Position numbers and translations under genes: made by a program. From positions 372,001 through 436,000 of the forward strand of contig NZ_JADLZT010000001.1 in NCBI RefSeq assembly GCF_015453285.1: 64,000 bases of DNA. Direction: 5' to 3'. This DNA is from Lysobacter niastensis (GTDB lineage: Bacteria; Pseudomonadota; Gammaproteobacteria; Xanthomonadales; Xanthomonadaceae). How positions within the stretch are numbered: the stretch's first letter is position 1; the number at the start of each line of letters is the position of its first letter. This document shows positions 21,132 through 29,212 of the stretch, piece after piece. Under the pieces are notes generated by a model that worked only from the letters and a program-made list of their open reading frames with translations, ran no database searches and was not told the DNA's origin.

Positions 21132-21770
21132 ATGATGGCGGCGAGCCCACGTATGCGTAATGCCCTGACCCTGTTTTCGTCCACCGATTGCGTGCTGTGC
21201 CACCGCGTGCGCCTGGTGCTCGCGGCCAAGGGCGTCACCTACGACCTGATTCCGGTCGATCCGCAGAACCCGCCGGAAGACCTCGTCGACCTCAACCCCT
21301 ATCACTCGGTACCGACCCTGGTCGAGCGCGACCTGGTGCTTTACGCCGCCAGTGTCGTCAGCGAATACCTCGACGAGCGCTACCCGCACCCGCCCCTGAT
21401 GCCCGTCGATCCGCTGTCGCGGGCGCGCCTGCGCCTGGCGATGCTGCGCCTGGAGCACGACTGGGTGCCGCAGGTACAGGCGATCCAGCTCGGCAACAAG
21501 GTCCAGGCCGAAGCCGCGCGCAAGCGGCTGAAGGAACTGCTGACCGCTTCGGTGCCGCTGTTCAAGGCCAGCAAGTTCTTCCTCAATCCGGAAATGAGCC
21601 TGGCCGATTGCGCGATGGCGCCCATCATCTGGCGCCTCGACGCGCTGGGCGTGCCCCTGCCTAAGGACGGCAAGGCCATCGAGGACTACGGCAACCGGAT
21701 CTTCCGCAACCCGGGGTTCATGCGCAGCCTGACCGAGCAGGAGCGCAAGCTGCGCGAGATGCCGGCCTGA
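21132..21770 (+). CDS. sspA: Stringent starvation protein A (GST-fold)
   Basis: A 212-residue protein of the SspA group of the glutathione-transferase fold, which binds RNA polymerase and adjusts transcription under starvation. The thioredoxin-like N-terminal half (FSSTDCVLCHRVRLVL; LNPYHSVPTLVERD) lacks a normal GST catalytic residue, as expected for SspA. A helical C-terminal half follows. GGAGAGG precedes the ATG. The location just after petABC and before sspB is the conserved gammaproteobacterial and betaproteobacterial arrangement. Confidence 0.94.
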   Translation: MMAASPRMRNALTLFSSTDCVLCHRVRLVLAAKGVTYDLIPVDPQNPPEDLVDLNPYHSVPTLVERDLVLYAASVVSEYLDERYPHPPLMPVDPLSRARLRLAMLRLEHDWVPQVQAIQLGNKVQAEAARKRLKELLTASVPLFKASKFFLNPEMSLADCAMAPIIWRLDALGVPLPKDGKAIEDYGNRIFRNPGFMRSLTEQERKLREMPA

Positions 21771-21883
21771 CTGCGCCGGCCGACTCGCCGCAGCGTGGAC
21801 ACGGGCCGCAGACTGCGACGGTGTGCTTGTCGAAGGCGGTCGCACGGGCCGCCGAAACGCCTGCTCGGCGTTAGACTGTGGGC

Positions 21884-22345
21884 ATGAGCGAAGACAGCGC
21901 CCTGATGACCAGCCATCGTCCGTACCTGTTGCGGGCGCTGTACGAATGGATTGCCGACAACGGCATGACCCCGCACCTGCTGGTGGATGCCACGCGCCCC
22001 TCTGTGCAGGTCCCGATGCACGCGGTCAAGGACGGCAAGATCGTCCTCAACATCGCCGAGCGCGCGGTTTCGCATCTCGAGATGGGCAACGACACGATCC
22101 GCTTCAGTGCACGATTCGGCGGCGTCAGTCATCCGGTTTCGGTGCCGGTGGGCGCCGTGCTGGCGATCTACGCCCGCGAGACGGGGCAGGGCATGGCATT
22201 GCCTGACGAAGCCCTGGCGTCGGGCAGCGAGGCTGACGACGAAGCGATCGAGTCCGCCCAGGACCATCCGCCCCACGGCGACGACGACGGCCCCGAGACG
22301 CCCACGCCTCCGCGCCGCGGCTCGCATCTGCGCATCGTCAAGTAA
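21884..22345 (+). CDS. sspB: ClpXP protease specificity-enhancing factor SspB
   Basis: A 153-residue adaptor that delivers ssrA-tagged proteins to ClpXP. The folded domain (RPYLLRALYEWIADNGMTPHL onward, to about residue 105) is followed by an acidic, Pro-rich flexible linker and the C-terminal LRIVK, the ClpX-binding peptide. The start is uncertain between 21884 and an internal ATG at 21905 (MTSHRP). It is co-oriented with sspA, with a 113-base gap. Confidence 0.94.
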   Translation: MSEDSALMTSHRPYLLRALYEWIADNGMTPHLLVDATRPSVQVPMHAVKDGKIVLNIAERAVSHLEMGNDTIRFSARFGGVSHPVSVPVGAVLAIYARETGQGMALPDEALASGSEADDEAIESAQDHPPHGDDDGPETPTPPRRGSHLRIVK

Positions 22346-22391
22346 CGCATCGGCGCGTTCGCTCGGCGCGCGAACGCCTGTGCCGATGCGT
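22345..22391 (+). terminator. Long hairpin directly after sspB
   Basis: A 10-base outer stem (ACGCATCGGC / GCCGATGCGT) and an 8-base inner stem (GCGTTCGC / GCGAACGC) pair perfectly apart from a four-base bulge. It begins at the sspB stop codon. It has no T-run and is followed at once by a REP-like unit, so it probably blocks or stabilises the 3' end. Confidence 0.55.
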
Positions 22392-22418
22392 CATCCCCGC
22401 GTAGGCGGGGATCCAGCG
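22389..22418. repeat. REP-like palindrome downstream of sspB
   Basis: CGTCATCCCCGC and GCGGGGATCCAGCG enclose a four-base loop. This is the classic form of a short dispersed palindrome in Xanthomonadaceae, also seen at 15617 and twice at 47918-48038. Confidence 0.6.
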
Positions 22419-22465
22419 TCCTGAGTGCCGCGCGCTGCGCGGCTCGACGGAACATCCAGGGCAGT

Positions 22466-22789
22466 TCAGTGCAGCGGCGTCACACCGCGCGTGACCGGGC
22501 CGCTGAAGGCAATCAGACGATCGCCGCGCATCACCAGCTTGCCGACATGGCGGTCTTCGCCATCGATCGAATAGTCGAACCGGAACGTGCGCTCCCACCC
22601 CAGCCAGCCGTTGTCGTGACGGCACAGCTTCAGGCCGATGGCGTGCACGCTGTGGTCGAGCCATTGCACGCCGGCGGCCCGGCAGGCGTCGCGGCCCACC
22701 GCTTCCGCGCGTTCAGCTGCCGCGCGCCCGGCGCTCCAGAATGCGAACACCGTCGCAGCGACGATCATCAGGATGAGTAGAGTCGGCAT
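22466..22789 (-). CDS. DUF3301 domain membrane protein
   Basis: A 107-residue protein with one N-terminal membrane helix (about 2-20) and a soluble domain typical of DUF3301 (VGRDACRAAGVQWLDHSV; LCRHDNGWLGWERTFRFDYS). Function unknown. The ATG at 22789 places the helix at the N-terminus; a longer reading starting at 22963 would extend across the divergent FHA gene and is unlikely. It is divergent from the FHA-domain gene, with a 76-base shared upstream region. Confidence 0.82.
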   Translation of the reverse strand: MPTLLILMIVAATVFAFWSAGRAAAERAEAVGRDACRAAGVQWLDHSVHAIGLKLCRHDNGWLGWERTFRFDYSIDGEDRHVGKLVMRGDRLIAFSGPVTRGVTPLH

Positions 22790-22865
22790 GCACTCACTGT
22801 GGTGGCGCGGGACTGAACTCGCAAGCCTCCGCATGGCGCAAGGTGGGCAGGGGGCCACCATCCGC

Positions 22866-23666
22866 ATGAAACTCGTATTTCCCGATGGCGAACACCCGCA
22901 GGTCCTGCTGGGCCTTGGCGTCAACCGGGTCGGTTCCGACCCGGAATCCAACATCGTCCTCAATCGTCCCGGCGTTCAACCGCAGCATTGCCAGCTGCAT
23001 GTGTCCGCACATGGCGTGATGCTCGACGTGCCGCACGGCACTCCGGTCAGCGTCAACGGCCGTCGCGTCGATGGCCTGATCTCGCTGCGACCAGGCGACA
23101 GCATGGCGTTCGATCGCGTGCAGGCGCGTCTGGCCGCACTCGAGACCACGCCGGGCATCCGTCCCGACGAAAGCCCGCTCGACGTACCGGCGGCGAACGA
23201 CGATCCCGGTGTGACGGCGGTTCGCTCGGCGACGCCACGCTACGTACTGCACGGGGTCTCCGGCAATGCGTCGGGGCAGAAGCTGCCGATCCACGGCGTC
23301 GTCACGGTGGGGCGTGCGCCCGAGTGCCAGTTGCGCCTCGACGACGAAGGTCTGTCGCGACGCCACGCGCGCTTGCTGCCCACCGAAAACGGCGTGCAGG
23401 TCGAGGACCTGGGGTCGACCAACGGCACCTACATCAACGGCAAGCGCGTGTTGCGTGGTGAGGCGAAAGTCGGCGACGTGATTGCTTTCGACGCCCTGCA
23501 GCTTCGCGTCGCGAAGCCCGGCGACAGGCTGGGGCCGGTGCAGGTGGTTCCGAAGCCGGGCCGCCGCCGCGAAAAATCGGCCAGCGACCGCCAGACCTGG
23601 TTGTGGCTGGGCGTGGCTGCCGTCATTGCCGTGTCGGCGGTGGCGGGCGTCTGGCTGCTGCGCTGA
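22866..23666 (+). CDS. Double FHA-domain membrane-anchored protein
   Basis: A 266-residue protein with two forkhead-associated domains. The first, at about 1-90 (LGVNRVGSDPESNIVLNRPGV), has a degenerate motif. The second, at about 118-215, holds the full set GRAPECQL, LSRRHARL and STNGTYING and should bind phosphothreonine. A basic stretch and one C-terminal membrane helix (about 245-265) would tether it to the inner membrane with the FHA domains in the cytoplasm. No Ser/Thr kinase gene is nearby. Confidence 0.85.
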   Translation: MKLVFPDGEHPQVLLGLGVNRVGSDPESNIVLNRPGVQPQHCQLHVSAHGVMLDVPHGTPVSVNGRRVDGLISLRPGDSMAFDRVQARLAALETTPGIRPDESPLDVPAANDDPGVTAVRSATPRYVLHGVSGNASGQKLPIHGVVTVGRAPECQLRLDDEGLSRRHARLLPTENGVQVEDLGSTNGTYINGKRVLRGEAKVGDVIAFDALQLRVAKPGDRLGPVQVVPKPGRRREKSASDRQTWLWLGVAAVIAVSAVAGVWLLR

Positions 23667-23685
23667 CAGTGCCGGGCGTCCGCGA

Positions 23686-24561
23686 TCAGGCGGATGCCGG
23701 CGGAGGACCCAGCTTCAGTGAGAGATCGATCGCGCGGACATGCTTGGTCAGTCCGCCGATCGAGATGAAATCGACGCCGTCCTCGGCAATCGCACGCAAC
23801 GTGGTCATGTCGACGCCGCCGGAAACTTCCAGCGGTATCGTGCCGTTGAACGGAGCGCTCCTGGCGATCCGCACCGCCTCGCGGCGCATCGCTGCATCGA
23901 AGTCGTCGATGAGGATGCGGTCGCAACCTTCGCGCAGGGCCTCTTCGAGTTGCGCGATCGTCTCTACCTCCACGATCAACGGCAGCGTCGGGTGCATCGC
24001 ACGCGCTGCCCGGATGGCCGCCGTGATCGACCCTGCCACGCGCACGTGGTTCTCCTTGAGCATCACGGCATCAAACAGTCCGATGCGGTGGTTGACGCCG
24101 CCTCCCACGCGCACGGCGTATTTCTGCGCCAGCCGCAATCCCGGAATGGTCTTGCGGGTATCCAGGATCCTGGCTCGGGTGCCTTCCACCGCGGCGACAT
24201 ACGCGGCCGTGGCGGTGGCGGTGCCGGAGAGCGTCTGCAGGAAATTGAGCGACGCGCGCTCGGCGCTCACCAGGGCGCGGGTGCGGCCCTGCAGGAGCGC
24301 CAGCACCGTGCCCTTGCCGACGCGGTCGCCTTCGGCCACGCGCCAGTCGATCGACATGTCCGGATCGAGCGCGCGATGACAGGCGTCGAACCACGGCCGC
24401 CCGCACACCACCGCATCCTCCTTGCACAGCAGGTAGGCGGATTCGGCCGTGTCCGGCAGCAGCTGGGCGGTCACATCGCCCCCACCGAGATCCTCGGCCA
24501 GGGCTCGCCGGACGTCGTCGGCGACCTGCTCGGCCGGGGGCGGGGCGATGCTGGCGGTCAT
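23686..24561 (-). CDS. nadC: Nicotinate-nucleotide pyrophosphorylase NadC
   Basis: A 291-residue quinolinate phosphoribosyltransferase, which converts quinolinate and PRPP to nicotinate mononucleotide in NAD synthesis. Substrate-binding segments TLSGTATAT, ILDTRKTIPGLRLAQKYAVRVGGG (split by the catalytic Lys/Arg region), HRIGLFDAVMLKENH and IEVSGGV are all present. It overlaps the Trm112-like gene by four bases, so the two are coupled. Length is normal. Confidence 0.96.
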   Translation of the reverse strand: MTASIAPPPAEQVADDVRRALAEDLGGGDVTAQLLPDTAESAYLLCKEDAVVCGRPWFDACHRALDPDMSIDWRVAEGDRVGKGTVLALLQGRTRALVSAERASLNFLQTLSGTATATAAYVAAVEGTRARILDTRKTIPGLRLAQKYAVRVGGGVNHRIGLFDAVMLKENHVRVAGSITAAIRAARAMHPTLPLIVEVETIAQLEEALREGCDRILIDDFDAAMRREAVRIARSAPFNGTIPLEVSGGVDMTTLRAIAEDGVDFISIGGLTKHVRAIDLSLKLGPPPASA

Positions 24562-24827
24562 GCCGCGGGGAACCCGTCGACCTGGGCGGTGGCGATGGCC
24601 TCTTCGGCCAGCAGCACGGGGATGCCGTCGTCGATCCGGTAGACCGTCTTGCGGTCGCGCGTCACCAGCGCTTCCTGCAGCGATTCGGCCTGGGCGCTGC
24701 CGTCGCCACGGACGATGCCGCCGGCCGCAATGGCGCCATTGAGCGCCTGCAGGCCACGGCTGTCGAGCAGCTGCAAGGGCTGGCGCGTGGTGGGGCAGAC
24801 GAGCAGGTCGAGGAGCTTGCGGTCCAT
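24558..24827 (-). CDS. Trm112/YcaR-like small protein
   Basis: An 89-residue protein of the Trm112/UPF0434 type, recognised by MDRKLLDLLVCPTT at the N-terminus and YRIDDGIPVLL near the C-terminus. Only one Cys is retained in the first zinc-knuckle position, and the central insertion is longer than in E. coli YcaR (60 aa). It is the upstream partner of nadC through an ATGA overlap. The biochemical role is unknown. Confidence 0.8.
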   Translation of the reverse strand: MDRKLLDLLVCPTTRQPLQLLDSRGLQALNGAIAAGGIVRGDGSAQAESLQEALVTRDRKTVYRIDDGIPVLLAEEAIATAQVDGFPAA

Positions 24828-24885
24828 GGGCGATGAAGCTCTTGCGGAAGGCCGGTAGAATACCGTTTTGCCGCAGGGTCGAACC

Positions 24886-25404
24886 ATGACAGACGCATCG
24901 ATAGACGCATCATCGCAGGCGCCGCTGGTCGGCATCGTGATGGGCTCGCGCTCCGACTGGGAGACGATGCAGCACGCCGCCGCCAAGCTCGAAGCACTCG
25001 GCGTCCCGCACGAGGTGCAGGTCGTGTCGGCCCACCGCACTCCCGACCTGCTTTTCGATTACGCCGCCAAGGCCAAGGCGCGCGGCCTGCGCGCGATCAT
25101 CGCCGGCGCCGGTGGCGCCGCGCACTTGCCGGGCATGCTGGCCGCCAAGACCGCGGTGCCGGTGCTGGGCGTGCCGGTGCAGAGCAAGGCGCTCAACGGC
25201 ATGGACTCGCTGCTGTCGATCGTGCAGATGCCGGCGGGCATCCCGGTGGCGACTTTCGCCATCGGCAACGCCGGCGCCGCCAACGCGGCCTTGTTTGCGG
25301 CGGCATTGCTCGCGCACGAACAGCCGGCGATCGGCCAGGCGCTGGAAGACTTCCGCACGCGCCAGACCGACGACGTGCTCGCTAACGGCGACCCGCGGAA
25401 ATGA
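24886..25404 (+). CDS. purE: N5-carboxyaminoimidazole ribonucleotide mutase PurE
   Basis: A 172-residue class I PurE, which converts N5-CAIR to CAIR in purine synthesis. The motifs [17 protein letters not shown] and [10 protein letters not shown] contain the substrate-binding Ser, Asp and His. ATG 24886 is preferred to an upstream TTG at 24868. It overlaps purK by four bases, the standard arrangement. Confidence 0.97.
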   Translation: MTDASIDASSQAPLVGIVMGSRSDWETMQHAAAKLEALGVPHEVQVVSAHRTPDLLFDYAAKAKARGLRAIIAGAGGAAHLPGMLAAKTAVPVLGVPVQSKALNGMDSLLSIVQMPAGIPVATFAIGNAGAANAALFAAALLAHEQPAIGQALEDFRTRQTDDVLANGDPRK

Positions 25405-26543
25405 CGACCGTCGGCATCCTAGGTGGCGGCCAGCTCGCGCGCATGATGGCGCTCTCCGGTGCGCCGCTGGGCCTGCGCTTTCTGGTGATGGACAACGTCG
25501 CCGATGCCTGCGCCGGCCAGTTTGCACCCATGGTAGTGGGCGACTACCGCGACGAAGCCGCGCTGACCGAGTTCGCATCGAAGGTTGACGTCGCCACGTT
25601 CGACTTCGAGAACGTGCCGGCCGAATCGGCGCACTGGCTGACCGACCGGGTTCCGGTATTCCCGAAACCGCGCGCGCTGGCAACGGCCCAGGACCGACTG
25701 GCCGAGAAGACCCTGTTCCAGGAGCTCGGCATCCCGGTGCCGCCCTTCGCGGCGATCGACACGCGCGAGCAGCTCGATGCCGCCATCGCGCAGATCGGCG
25801 CGCCCTGCATCCTCAAGACCCGTCGGCTCGGCTACGACGGCAAGGGCCAGTTCCGCATCAAGACGCCTGCCGATGCAGGCGCTGCCTGGGACGCGCTGGG
25901 CGCGCAGGCCGGGAAGGTCGGCCTGATCCTCGAAGGCTTCGTCCACTTCCAGCGCGAACTTTCGGTAGTCGCCGTGCGCGGCCGCGATGGCGAGTTCCGC
26001 ACCTGGCCTCTGACGGAGAACTGGCACGTGGACGGCGTGCTGTCTGCCAGCCTCGCGCCGGCCAGGGTCGACGAAGCGACGGCGCAGACCGCATTCGAGT
26101 ACGCACGCAAGCTGGCCGAATCGCTGGACTATGTCGGCGTGTTCGCGCTGGAGCTGTTCTGCCGCGACGGCGAACTGCTCGCCAATGAACTGGCTCCGCG
26201 CGTGCACAACTCCGGCCACTGGACCATCGAAGGCAGCGAGACCTCGCAGTTCCAGAACCACCTGCGTGCCGTGCTCGGTTTGCCGCTCGGCGATACGCGC
26301 ATGGTCGGCATGGCCTGCATGCTCAACTGGATCGGACAGATGCCGGATGCATTGCCGGTGCTGCGCGAGCCCGGCGGCCACTGGCACGACTACGGCAAGG
26401 AGCCGCGCGCCGGACGCAAGGTGGGGCATGCCACGCTGCGGGCCGATGATGCAGGTGCGCTGGCGGCGACGTTGCGCAGGGTGGGCGATGCGCTCGAACG
26501 TGCGGATCAGGTGGCGCCGGTGATCGCGGCACTCGCTCGCTGA
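25401..26543 (+). CDS. purK: N5-carboxyaminoimidazole ribonucleotide synthase PurK
   Basis: A 380-residue ATP-grasp enzyme that carboxylates AIR with bicarbonate. It has the dinucleotide-like N-terminal [11 protein letters not shown], the ATP-grasp core ([40 protein letters not shown]) and a normal length. Translationally coupled to purE. A strong terminator follows. Confidence 0.97.
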   Translation: MTTVGILGGGQLARMMALSGAPLGLRFLVMDNVADACAGQFAPMVVGDYRDEAALTEFASKVDVATFDFENVPAESAHWLTDRVPVFPKPRALATAQDRLAEKTLFQELGIPVPPFAAIDTREQLDAAIAQIGAPCILKTRRLGYDGKGQFRIKTPADAGAAWDALGAQAGKVGLILEGFVHFQRELSVVAVRGRDGEFRTWPLTENWHVDGVLSASLAPARVDEATAQTAFEYARKLAESLDYVGVFALELFCRDGELLANELAPRVHNSGHWTIEGSETSQFQNHLRAVLGLPLGDTRMVGMACMLNWIGQMPDALPVLREPGGHWHDYGKEPRAGRKVGHATLRADDAGALAATLRRVGDALERADQVAPVIAALAR

Positions 26544-26560
26544 GCCACGGCAACAAAGAA

Positions 26561-26588
26561 AAAACGGCCGGGAAATCCCGGCCGTTTT
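26561..26588. terminator. Bidirectional terminator between purK and sodB
   Basis: CGGCCGGG-AAAT-CCCGGCCG, flanked by AAAA on the left and TTTT on the right, forms a perfect stem that can terminate both purEK and the convergent sodB. Confidence 0.9.
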
Positions 26589-26609
26589 CGTATCCGCGCG
26601 GTGCGCCGA

Positions 26610-27188
26610 TTACTTCATGTTGGAAGCGACGAAGTCCCAGTTGACCAGGTTCCAGAACGCTTCGAGGTACTTCGGACGGGCGTTGCGGTAGTCGATGTAG
26701 TAGGCGTGCTCCCACACGTCGCAGGTCAGCAGCGCGATGTCCTCGCCGGTCAGCGGGGTGGCGGCGTTGGAGGTGCTCACCAACGCCAGCGAACCGTCCG
26801 GGCGCTGCACCAGCCAGCCCCAGCCCGAACCGAAGGTGCCAACGGACACCTTGGTGAACTCTTCCTTGAACTTCTCGAAGCTGCCGAAGGCCTTGTTGAT
26901 GGCATCGGCGACCTTGCCGGTCGGCTCGCCGCCGCCCTTGGGCGACAGGCAGTTCCAGTAGAAGGTGTGGTTCCAGATCTGCGCAGCGTTGTTGAACATG
27001 CCGCCCTGCGACTTGCGGACGATCTCCTCCAGCGACATCGAAGCGAACTCGGTGCCCTCGATCATCTTGTTGAGGTTGTCGACGTAGGTCTTGTGGTGCT
27101 TGCCGTAGTGGAAGTCGATGGTCTCGCCGGAGATGTGCGGCTCGAGCGCGGTGCGGTCGTACGGCAGGGCGGGCAGTTCAATGGCCAT
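26610..27188 (-). CDS. sodB: Iron superoxide dismutase SodB
   Basis: A 192-residue cytoplasmic superoxide dismutase. Metal ligands are His27, His74, Asp157 and His161. Gln70 in [14 protein letters not shown], together with that motif, is diagnostic of the iron type rather than the manganese type. The ATG at 27188 starts exactly at [10 protein letters not shown]. Length is standard. Confidence 0.97.
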   Translation of the reverse strand: MAIELPALPYDRTALEPHISGETIDFHYGKHHKTYVDNLNKMIEGTEFASMSLEEIVRKSQGGMFNNAAQIWNHTFYWNCLSPKGGGEPTGKVADAINKAFGSFEKFKEEFTKVSVGTFGSGWGWLVQRPDGSLALVSTSNAATPLTGEDIALLTCDVWEHAYYIDYRNARPKYLEAFWNLVNWDFVASNMK

Positions 27189-27357
27189 TGCGGGCTCCTG
27201 AGGGGCTGGCTGGATGGGGGTTGCCGGGGCGGCTTCCGGACCGTGTCTGGGTCGGGACGCGTCCGCGGCTCGGGAAGGCTTACAATTACATTCTATCCCC
27301 ACGTTTCGTTGCCGTGCCGTCAATGGCGGTGCAACGCTCCATCGCAGGAGTTTCACC

Positions 27358-27678
27358 ATGTCCGTCATGGAACGGATCCAGTCCGAAGTCGAAAGCCATC
27401 CCATCGTGCTTTTCATGAAGGGCAACGCGCAGTTCCCGATGTGCGGCTTTTCCAGTCGCGCGGTGCAGGCGCTCAAGGCGGCTGGCGCGACGCAGTTGCA
27501 CACGGTCAACGTGCTCGAGGATCCGGAGATCCGCGCCAACCTGCCGCGCTTCTCCAACTGGCCGACGTTTCCGCAGCTCTTCATCCACGGCGAGCTGATC
27601 GGCGGCTGCGACATCACGCTTGAGCTGTTCGAATCCGGTGAGCTGGCTCGCATGATCAGCGAGACCCAGCGCCAGTGA
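27358..27678 (+). CDS. grxD: Monothiol glutaredoxin, Grx4/GrxD type
   Basis: A 106-residue monothiol glutaredoxin with the CGFS active site at Cys29 ([13 protein letters not shown]), and the glutathione-contacting WPTFPQLFI and GGCDI segments. Such proteins carry and deliver Fe-S clusters. GCAGGAG precedes the ATG. It overlaps the SDR gene by four bases (GTGA). A TACAAT at 27281-27286 could be its -10 element, without a good -35. Confidence 0.95.
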   Translation: MSVMERIQSEVESHPIVLFMKGNAQFPMCGFSSRAVQALKAAGATQLHTVNVLEDPEIRANLPRFSNWPTFPQLFIHGELIGGCDITLELFESGELARMISETQRQ

Positions 27679-28418
27679 GCGCGACCGGAACCGGCGAGGA
27701 AGCGCGCGTCCTCGATGGGCGCGTAGTGCTGGTCACCGGCGCGCACGGTGGCCTGGGCAGCGCTTCGGCGCAGGCGTGCGCGCGCGCCGGCGCGACGGTG
27801 GTGCTGCTTGGCCGCAAGCTGCCCAAGCTCAATCGCATCTACGACGCCGTGGCCCAGGCCGGCCCGGAGCCGCTGTTGTATCCGCTCGACCTGGAAGGCG
27901 CGTCCCCGGACGATTACGCCGAACTGGCAGAGCGACTGGAAGGCGAGGTCGGACGCCTCGACGGCGTGCTGCACTGCGCCGCCGATTTCGCCGGGCTGAC
28001 GCCGCTTGCGCAGACCGATCCGGCCGCGTTCGCCCGCGCCATCCACGTCAACCTCACCGCACCCTGGTGGCTGTCGCAGGCCTGTTTGCCATTGCTGGGC
28101 AAGGCCGATGACGCAGCGCTGGTGTTCGTGCTCGACGAACAGGCGCGGGCAGGGCAGGCGTACTGGGGTGGTTACGGACTGGCCAAGCAGGGACTGGCTG
28201 GGCTGGTCGCCATGCTTCATGCAGAACTGGCCAATTCCCGCATCCGCGTCGCCGGACTCCAGCCGGGGCCGATGCGGACGCCGCTGCGCGCCAAGGCTTA
28301 CGTCGAAGAGAACGATCGCCTCGCGGTCGATCCGTCGGTGTACGCCGACGCCTGCGTCGCGCTGCTGTCGCCCGCCGGCGCAGTCCACCGCGGCCAGGTC
28401 TGGAACCCCCTGTCATGA
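27675..28418 (+). CDS. SDR family oxidoreductase (YciK-like)
   Basis: A 247-residue short-chain dehydrogenase/reductase starting at GTG. The NAD(P)-binding motif is [10 protein letters not shown] (about residues 20-29), and the catalytic pair lies in YGLAKQG. It resembles YciK, whose substrate is unknown. It is in a tight operon with the glutaredoxin upstream and marC downstream, each joined by a four-base overlap. Confidence 0.9.
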   Translation: MSATGTGEEARVLDGRVVLVTGAHGGLGSASAQACARAGATVVLLGRKLPKLNRIYDAVAQAGPEPLLYPLDLEGASPDDYAELAERLEGEVGRLDGVLHCAADFAGLTPLAQTDPAAFARAIHVNLTAPWWLSQACLPLLGKADDAALVFVLDEQARAGQAYWGGYGLAKQGLAGLVAMLHAELANSRIRVAGLQPGPMRTPLRAKAYVEENDRLAVDPSVYADACVALLSPAGAVHRGQVWNPLS

Positions 28419-29011
28419 CGATCGCCTCGGCGGCGCTCCTGCTGTTCCTGATCCTGGACCCGCTCGGCAACGTGCCGGTGTTCCTCAGCCTGCTTCGCGG
28501 CCTGCCGCCGAAGCGGCAGCGGTTCGTGCTGGCGCGCGAGCTGCTGATCGCGCTGGCGGTGCTGATGATGTTCCTGTGGGGCGGCAAGTACGCGCTGGAG
28601 CTGATGCACCTGCGCCAGGAGTCTGTGTCGATCGCGGGCGGCATCGTGCTGTTCCTGATCGGCATCCGCATGATCTTCCCGCCGCCGGAAGGCCTGATGG
28701 GCGAGATCCCGGACGGCGAGCCTTTCATCGTCCCCATGGCCATTCCGCTGGTGGCGGGCCCCTCCGGCATGGCCGCCGTGATGCTGATGGGCAGCAACGA
28801 GCCCACCCGGTTGGGCGACTGGAGCCTGGCCCTGCTGATCGCCTGGGGCGCGACCGCGGCCATCCTGTTCTCGGCCACCATGCTCTACAAGCTGCTGGGC
28901 AGCCGAGCCCTGACCGCCATCGAGCGTCTGATGGGCATGCTGCTGGTGGCCATTTCCGTCCAGATGTTCCTTGACGGATTAGGCACTTACCTGCAGATCT
29001 CGCCGCCTTGA
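28415..29011 (+). CDS. MarC family inner-membrane protein
   Basis: A 198-residue protein with six hydrophobic helices and the MarC-family motifs LDPLGNVPVFLSLL and PFIVPMAIPLVAGPSG. The family was once linked to multiple antibiotic resistance, but that role has not held up and the function is unknown. Its start overlaps the SDR stop (ATGA). Confidence 0.92.
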   Translation: MTIASAALLLFLILDPLGNVPVFLSLLRGLPPKRQRFVLARELLIALAVLMMFLWGGKYALELMHLRQESVSIAGGIVLFLIGIRMIFPPPEGLMGEIPDGEPFIVPMAIPLVAGPSGMAAVMLMGSNEPTRLGDWSLALLIAWGATAAILFSATMLYKLLGSRALTAIERLMGMLLVAISVQMFLDGLGTYLQISPP

Positions 29012-29212
29012 CCGGATCTGGCTCTTAACGGCTTTTTTTGACGGTCGTCACGTCCCTGTAACAACCCCCTCCTAGCCTGTTAAACTGCTGTTAACCCGGC
29101 AGGGGTGCTTCCGTCCGGGTCAGGGGTATTGATTCCGCCCACGAGCGACGCCCGTCCAACGGGCGCCGACGCACCCGCCACGCTTTCCCTTTTTGCATCC
29201 GAGGCCATCGTA

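Noticed and set aside
27189-28388. A 400-codon N-terminal extension of SodB
   Set aside because: SodB is complete from 27188 and the extension lies antisense to the glutaredoxin and SDR genes.
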